Part shown: positions 59,692 through 64,000 of the stretch, in pieces
How the letters are laid out: every line of letters starts with the position of its first letter
Numbering within the stretch: the stretch's first letter is position 1
Source of the DNA: CAYQNU01 sp964419055
GTDB lineage: Bacteria > Bacteroidota > Bacteroidia > Flavobacteriales_D > Parvicellaceae
Length of the DNA stretch: 64,000 nucleotides
Direction of reading: 5' to 3'
Assembly (NCBI GenBank): GCA_964419055.1
Contig: CAYQNU010000004.1
Span: forward strand, 1-64,000
Translations under genes and position numbers: made by a program
The notes under the pieces: generated by a model
What the model saw: the letters and a program-made list of their open reading frames with translations, nothing else
Databases searched by the model: none
What the model was told of the DNA's origin: nothing

Positions 59692-61374
59692 TTAATAAAG
59701 CATTTTCTTTAATTCCTCAATAGCTACTTGAACCTCTTTATCATAAGGTAAAGCAATATAATAACGGGCACCAAAATCAAATAAGTAGGTTGCTAATTCT
59801 CCCTTCAAATAATTTTTCATACGTTCTTTTGAATGATTAAACCCGTATAAATCAAAAGTTATTTTTTCTGTTTTTTCTGCATATTTAACAAAATCCATAA
59901 GCATTTGGTCCGAAATGATAAATTTCCTGTCGAATTCATCAACTGTACTGAAAACCATTTTTTTCCTATTGACATCTAAATAATCAAAACAAAAATTTCT
60001 AAAAGCTTCTGTATAAGTTAGCGTTGTAAAATAGAGCGAACTTCCTGTGGTGTCAATTGGCACAAAAATATCAGGCATAATTCCTCCACCTCCATAAACC
60101 ACTTTACCTTTTTTTGTTTTGAATTGAGGAGCATCTTTGAAGAAACTACTGTCCATATGCTGCAATTCACCACTTTCATAACGTTCAAAAAACTCTGCCT
60201 CGTAATCAATGCCCTCACCATAAGGTTTTTGGATACTTCTTCCGGTAGGGGTATAATACCTACTTACCGTTAAGCGAAGCTCTGACCCATCGGTCATTTT
60301 CATAGGACGCTGAACCAAGCCCTTTCCAAAACTTCTTCTTCCAATAATTAATGCGCGGTCATTATCTTGTAATGCACCCGAAACAATTTCACTTGCTGAA
60401 GCCGATCCACTGTTGATAAGAACAACAGTTGGCATCTTTTCGCATTGCCCATAACTTGTTGCAAAGGTTTCTTCTTTTGGTTGATGAATACCTTGAGTGA
60501 ACACTATTAATTCATTTTTCTTCAAAAACTCGTCAGCCACATTAATGGCAGTATGCATATATCCGCCTCCATTGTTTCTTAAATCCACAATTAATTTTGT
60601 AACCCCTTGAGCTTTTAGATCCTTTACAGCATTTGAAAATTCAGAATCTGTATTGTTCGAAAAGTTACTTATTTTAATTATCCCGATATCTCCTTCAATT
60701 TTATAAGCAGCATCTACACTTGGCAGTGGAATTATTCCTCGGGTTACTGGAATAATGATTGGATTTTTTTGTTGCTTTCTTATTACACTAATTAAGATTT
60801 TTGTCTCAGGTTTTCCTTTTAAGCGATCGTGGACACCCTCTATAGTCAAACCTTTTGAAGCAATAACTTCATCGTCTACTTTAATAATTCTATCACCGCT
60901 TTTAATCCCTGCCATTTGAGCTGGCCCGCCTTCCACAACACTTGAAACCATCAAGGTATCTCTTAAAATAAGAAAGCGAATGCCTACACCAGCGAAATGC
61001 CCTTGCAGCTCTTCTTGACTGGCTTCAACATCTTCAATGGGTATATAAGCTGAGTGAGGATCCAATTGCTTAAGCATACCCTCAATGGAGGTTTTGTATA
61101 GATTTTCAACATCTACCGAGTCAACATAATTTTCTTCAATCATTTGAATGACTTCATGCAACTTGGAGATTTGTTCTTCTCTAGCTTGAAAGTCTTTATT
61201 AGAAAATTTACCCGCACCTAGGTTATAAAAAACGATGGCAACTATCACCACAATGATTGGACTAAGAAGAGCTGCCCAATTGCGGTTATCTATCCCGTCT
61301 ACCGATTTTTTGGGTTCGGAACTTTTGGGTTCTAAATCGTCCTGTTCAACTTTTATTTCTTCGTTTTCGTCCAT
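59692..61374 (-). CDS. S41-family C-terminal processing protease
   Basis: 560 aa. One membrane segment near residues 35-51 after an acidic lead. PDZ domain near 120-210 (GVGIRFLILRDTLMVSSVVEG; AGIKSGDRIIKVD). S41 catalytic domain with Ser in SGSASASEIVSGAL and Lys in RRSFGKGLVQ. Cleaves proteins at their C-terminus in the periplasm. A helical C-terminal domain of about 100 residues follows. The dCMP deaminase gene lies 16 bases upstream on the same strand. Confidence 0.92.
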   Translation of the reverse strand: MDENEEIKVEQDDLEPKSSEPKKSVDGIDNRNWAALLSPIIVVIVAIVFYNLGAGKFSNKDFQAREEQISKLHEVIQMIEENYVDSVDVENLYKTSIEGMLKQLDPHSAYIPIEDVEASQEELQGHFAGVGIRFLILRDTLMVSSVVEGGPAQMAGIKSGDRIIKVDDEVIASKGLTIEGVHDRLKGKPETKILISVIRKQQKNPIIIPVTRGIIPLPSVDAAYKIEGDIGIIKISNFSNNTDSEFSNAVKDLKAQGVTKLIVDLRNNGGGYMHTAINVADEFLKKNELIVFTQGIHQPKEETFATSYGQCEKMPTVVLINSGSASASEIVSGALQDNDRALIIGRRSFGKGLVQRPMKMTDGSELRLTVSRYYTPTGRSIQKPYGEGIDYEAEFFERYESGELQHMDSSFFKDAPQFKTKKGKVVYGGGGIMPDIFVPIDTTGSSLYFTTLTYTEAFRNFCFDYLDVNRKKMVFSTVDEFDRKFIISDQMLMDFVKYAEKTEKITFDLYGFNHSKERMKNYLKGELATYLFDFGARYYIALPYDKEVQVAIEELKKMLY

Positions 61375-61390
61375 TTAATCTTATAAGCAA

Positions 61391-61819
61391 TTATTGCACA
61401 TCTTCTATTTGATCAATTTCAACTCCTGCCTTCAGCAAAAATTGAATACCTTCATCATCTTTATACTTGTTAATAAAAACCAATCTTTTTATTCCTGCTT
61501 GATGAATTAATTTAGAACATTCTTTGCATGGAGACAATGTAAGGTATAGTGTAGCTCCATCACAACTATGATTACTACTCGCGACTTTTAAAATAGCATT
61601 TGCTTCAGCATGTAGCACATACCATTTTGTGTCGCCTTCATCGGTCTCACAACAGTTTTCAAAACCAGTTGGGGTACCATTAAAACCGTCAGAAATGATC
61701 ATACGATCTTTCACAATTATAGCCCCTACCTGTTTTCGAGTACAATAGGATAATTTCGCCCACTCCAAAGCCATCCTTAAATAGGCTTTGTCAAATCGCT
61801 CTTGTTTTTTTGTTTTCAA
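61391..61819 (-). CDS. dCMP/cytidine deaminase-family protein (ComE-like)
   Basis: Converts dCMP to dUMP as a step to dTMP. Zinc motifs: HAEANAIL near residue 70 and SPCKEC near 98. 142 aa, as usual. The start is TTG at 61819 (then KTKKQERFDKAYLRM), with no ATG until residue 16. It lies upstream of the S41 gene. Neighbouring pyrimidine nucleotide enzymes are found at 62-63.5 kb. Confidence 0.92.
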   Translation of the reverse strand: MKTKKQERFDKAYLRMALEWAKLSYCTRKQVGAIIVKDRMIISDGFNGTPTGFENCCETDEGDTKWYVLHAEANAILKVASSNHSCDGATLYLTLSPCKECSKLIHQAGIKRLVFINKYKDDEGIQFLLKAGVEIDQIEDVQ

Positions 61820-61955
61820 CTTTTACTTGACTAAATACTTTCACAATTAAAATACAAAGTAAATCAATATTGAAATAGTAACTTATATTTTTTGGCTAAT
61901 AAATGTGAATTTATCAATTGTTCAAAACATTTTAGAGTGGAATAATCAAAAAAAC

Positions 61956-61963
61956 TAACTTTG
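61956..61963 (+). promoter_or_regulatory. -7 promoter element of the MazG-like gene
   Basis: TAACTTTG, perfect match, 19 bases before the ATG at 61983. No -33 TTG at the right distance. Confidence 0.5.
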
Positions 61964-61982
61964 GCATTGAAAAATCAATTCC

Positions 61983-62399
61983 ATGACCGAAACAAAACCT
62001 AATCTTACTGTTCAAGATTGTTTATCAGCAGTAGAAACTTTTCACAATGCTTTTGGCATTTCTAACGAGTACAAACCTACATCTGAAGTAGGTGAAGATA
62101 CCTATTACTTGCGTTACAAATTGATGCGGGAGGAAAATGAAGAATATTTAGAGGCTGCAAAAAATGGTGATTTAGTTGAAATTGCAGATGCTTGTGGAGA
62201 TATGTTGTATATTTTGTGCGGGACGTTATTAAAACATGGCCTTCAACACAAGATAGAAGAAGTGTTCCAAGAAATTCAGAAAAGCAACATGAGTAAGTTA
62301 GATGAAAATGGAAAACCAATTTATCGTGAAGATGGAAAAGTTTTAAAATCTAATTTATATTTTAAACCCAACATTAAAGCAATATTGGAAAAAGCTTAA
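61983..62399 (+). CDS. MazG-like nucleoside triphosphate pyrophosphohydrolase
   Basis: 138 aa, all-alpha. The metal-binding pattern EExxE and ExxD is seen in LMREENEEYLEAAKNG and VEIADACGDMLYILCG. It fits the all-alpha NTP pyrophosphatase superfamily (MazG, PRA-PH-like). It may clean the nucleotide pool; the nearby dCMP deaminase and dUTPase genes support this. Confidence 0.85.
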   Translation: MTETKPNLTVQDCLSAVETFHNAFGISNEYKPTSEVGEDTYYLRYKLMREENEEYLEAAKNGDLVEIADACGDMLYILCGTLLKHGLQHKIEEVFQEIQKSNMSKLDENGKPIYREDGKVLKSNLYFKPNIKAILEKA

Positions 62400-62406
62400 C
62401 CATTTT

Positions 62407-63054
62407 ATGAGTATTAATCATCTTATCATATTTATAAAAAACCCAGTAAAGGGGAAAATTAAAACTCGTTTGGCGAGAACCATTGGGCCAGAAAATGCCT
62501 TAGCCGTGTATATAGAATTACTTTCGCACACTGCTGCTGTAAGCAAACCTGTCATGGCTCATCGAAAATGTTATTATTCAGATTTTATTGTAAATAACGA
62601 CATGTTTTTTGATGAATATTTTGAAAAGCAACTTCAAAAAGGAGAAGAACAAGGTGAGCGTATGTACAATGCATTTAAAGATAGTTTTGGGGAATGGAGT
62701 GAAAAGGTAATTTTAATAGGCAGTGATTGCTACGAACTCAATTCAGGGATTATTGAGGAAGCATTTAAAGCACTCAATGATCACGATTTCGTTATCGGCC
62801 CTGCGTTTGACGGGGGCTATTATTTAATTGGGATGAAATCGCTGAATAAGGCTGTATTTGAAAACAAACCTTGGAGTTCTGAAAATGTTTTTTTAGATAC
62901 CCTATTGGACATAACTAAAGGTGGTTACAGTCATTACATTTTACCCACTTTAAACGACATTGATGCAGAAGAAGATTTAACTGAAGACTTAAGAAGTCTT
63001 ATTAATGACTACGGAAACTTTGAAGATAACGACAATGAAGATGACGACTTTTAA
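62407..63054 (+). CDS. DUF2064/TIGR04282-type glycosyltransferase
   Basis: 215 aa. IIFIKNPVKGKIKTRLARTIG at the N-terminus, IGSDCYEL, GPAFDGGYYLIG and PTLNDIDAEEDL are hallmarks of the GT-A family called arsenosugar glycosyltransferase. No arsenic genes are near, so arsenosugar synthesis is not implied. It starts seven bases after the MazG-like gene. The C-terminus is very acidic (DNDEDDDF). Confidence 0.83.
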   Translation: MSINHLIIFIKNPVKGKIKTRLARTIGPENALAVYIELLSHTAAVSKPVMAHRKCYYSDFIVNNDMFFDEYFEKQLQKGEEQGERMYNAFKDSFGEWSEKVILIGSDCYELNSGIIEEAFKALNDHDFVIGPAFDGGYYLIGMKSLNKAVFENKPWSSENVFLDTLLDITKGGYSHYILPTLNDIDAEEDLTEDLRSLINDYGNFEDNDNEDDDF

Positions 63055-63072
63055 TTAAAAAGCAAATCAAAA

Positions 63073-63507
63073 ATGAAAATTCAAATAATTAATAAATCCA
63101 CTCACGAATTACCCTCTTACGCCACTTTGTTGTCGGCTGGGATGGATTTAAGAGCCAATCTAAATGAAAGTATAACCTTAAATCCTCAGGAAAGAGCACT
63201 TATTCCAACAGGATTATTTATAGCCCTACCTAAGGGGTACGAAGCTCAAATAAGACCTCGTAGCGGATTGGCATTAAAAAAAGGAATCACCGTGTTAAAT
63301 TCACCGGGCACTGTAGATGCCGACTATAGAGGTGAAATTGGTGTTATTTTAATTAATCTATCCAACGAGTCGTTTATAATTGAAAACGGTGAGCGCATTG
63401 CTCAAATGGTAATAGCCAAATATGAGCAAATTAGTTTTGAAGAAGTTTCATCATTGGATGAAACACAACGAGGAAGTGGTGGATTTGGCAGCACGGGTAA
63501 ATCATAA
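63073..63507 (+). CDS. dut: dUTP diphosphatase
   Basis: Hydrolyses dUTP to dUMP and pyrophosphate, keeping uracil out of DNA. All five motifs are present: SAGMDLRA, PRSGLA, GTVDADYRGEI, ERIAQMVI and RGSGGFGSTG. 144 aa, trimeric family. Its stop is 139 bases before acpP. The preceding genes lie within 19 bases, so they probably share an operon. Confidence 0.96.
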   Translation: MKIQIINKSTHELPSYATLLSAGMDLRANLNESITLNPQERALIPTGLFIALPKGYEAQIRPRSGLALKKGITVLNSPGTVDADYRGEIGVILINLSNESFIIENGERIAQMVIAKYEQISFEEVSSLDETQRGSGGFGSTGKS

Positions 63508-63584
63508 TACCCTGTATTTCAACACTTAAAGTAGGCTAAATAGAATTATAAACACCTGTTGAGCAAAACTTTCGTAAAAAGTAT

Positions 63585-63615
63585 TTGGCATAGTAGTATA
63601 AAAGTATTTTCTTTG
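63585..63615 (+). promoter_or_regulatory. Promoter of acpP-fabF
   Basis: TTG (63585-63587), 20 bases, TTTCTTTG (63608-63615), one base off TAnnTTTG, followed by a 31-base leader. Confidence 0.55.
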
Positions 63616-63646
63616 CACCCTGAATTAACCTAAAAAAAATTAAGAC

Positions 63647-63880
63647 ATGTCAGACGTTAAATCAAGAGTTATCGCAATTATCGTAGATAAATTGGGAGTT
63701 AGTGAAGGAGAAGTTACTCCAGAAGCAAGTTTCACAAACGACTTGGGAGCAGATTCTTTGGATACTGTAGAACTTATTATGGAATTTGAAAAAGAATTCA
63801 ACATTGCCATTCCGGACGATCAAGCTGAATCTATTCAGACAGTTGGGGATGCAATCTCTTACATCGAAAAAAATAAGTAA
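63647..63880 (+). CDS. acpP: Acyl carrier protein
   Basis: Carries the acyl chain during fatty acid synthesis on a phosphopantetheine arm. The attachment site is S37 in the motif GADSLDTVEL. 77 aa, acidic, with the usual helix pattern. It is followed after 25 bases by fabF, the standard pair. Confidence 0.98.
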   Translation: MSDVKSRVIAIIVDKLGVSEGEVTPEASFTNDLGADSLDTVELIMEFEKEFNIAIPDDQAESIQTVGDAISYIEKNK

Positions 63881-63905
63881 TTATTTTATTAATCGTTTTT
63901 AAGCA

Positions 63906-64000
63906 ATGAGCAAGAAAAGAGTAGTTGTTACGGGAATGGGGGCTTTAACGCCTATCGGTAATTCATTAAATGAATATTGGAACAATCTCATTAATGGCGT
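63906..64000 (+). CDS. fabF: Beta-ketoacyl-ACP synthase II, 5' end (partial)
   Basis: The window ends after 31 codons. The visible N-terminus MSKKRVVVTGMGALTPIGNS is the typical FabF start (VVVTGxGxxTPxG). It extends chains with malonyl-ACP. The gene runs off the end; it follows acpP in an operon. Confidence 0.93.
   Translation, partial: MSKKRVVVTGMGALTPIGNSLNEYWNNLING

Overview
This 64 kb window is an AT-rich chromosomal segment of a Bacteroidota bacterium, almost certainly of class Flavobacteriia. The evidence is a subtilase with a type IX secretion (T9SS) C-terminal sorting domain and SprB-type repeats, a GWxTD protein, a DUF6089 barrel, many short lipoproteins, an almost complete lack of Shine-Dalgarno sequences, and many copies of the Bacteroidota -7 promoter element TAnnTTTG. 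A Crocinitomicaceae-like or related marine or freshwater lineage is my guess; the sequence does not prove it. I see no rRNA, tRNA, CRISPR array, prophage or insertion sequence.

Layout. 0-6.8 kb: LytTR response regulator, its propeller-type histidine kinase, an NlpC/P60 peptidase, DUF4199 protein, superoxide dismutase and a TM2 protein. 6.8-12.5 kb: aspartate kinase, GWxTD lipoprotein, LuxE-like acyl-protein synthetase and a 2-hydroxyacid dehydrogenase. 12.5-13.6 kb: three tandem paralogous cysteine-rich small lipoproteins, each with its own promoter and terminator. 13.6-26 kb: yidD, M3 peptidase, DUF6089 barrel, a flavin oxidoreductase, rlmF, an LVIVD lipoprotein, an M16 protease pair, cca and a Sua5/YrdC protein. 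26-29.4 kb: an accessory island bounded by GC-rich repeats, holding a small lipoprotein and a three-gene cassette (unknown 89-aa protein, PIN nuclease fused to a membrane domain, RES-domain protein). 29.4-42 kb: OmpA/TPR lipoprotein, deoxynucleoside kinase, a membrane-thioredoxin fusion, NamZ with a degenerate GH3-serine-hydrolase fusion (peptidoglycan recycling), a large MORN-like protein, an LRR protein, rbfA and a methyltransferase. 42-51 kb: T9SS subtilase, a three-gene operon divergent from a CarH-type B12 light-sensing regulator, and DsbD with extra alpha domains. 51-64 kb: TonB-like/M50/Ig-like lipoprotein operon, msrC, SixA-like phosphatase, manC, SprT-like protein, MlaEF-like ABC transporter, S41 protease, dCMP deaminase, MazG-like protein, DUF2064 protein, dut, acpP and the start of fabF.

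Most of the window is ordinary core genome. Nucleotide-pool genes (deoxynucleoside kinase, dCMP deaminase, MazG-like, dut), envelope and cell-wall genes, and thiol redox genes recur. The best candidate for an undescribed system is the PIN-membrane plus RES cassette at 26.7-29.3 kb, which looks like an acquired toxin or defence module. Secondary points of interest are the CarH-type regulator with its palindromes and divergent unknown operon, the three cysteine-rich lipoproteins with equal-length leaders, the subtilase with a Glu at its Asp position, and a histidine kinase whose signal peptide has no standard start codon.
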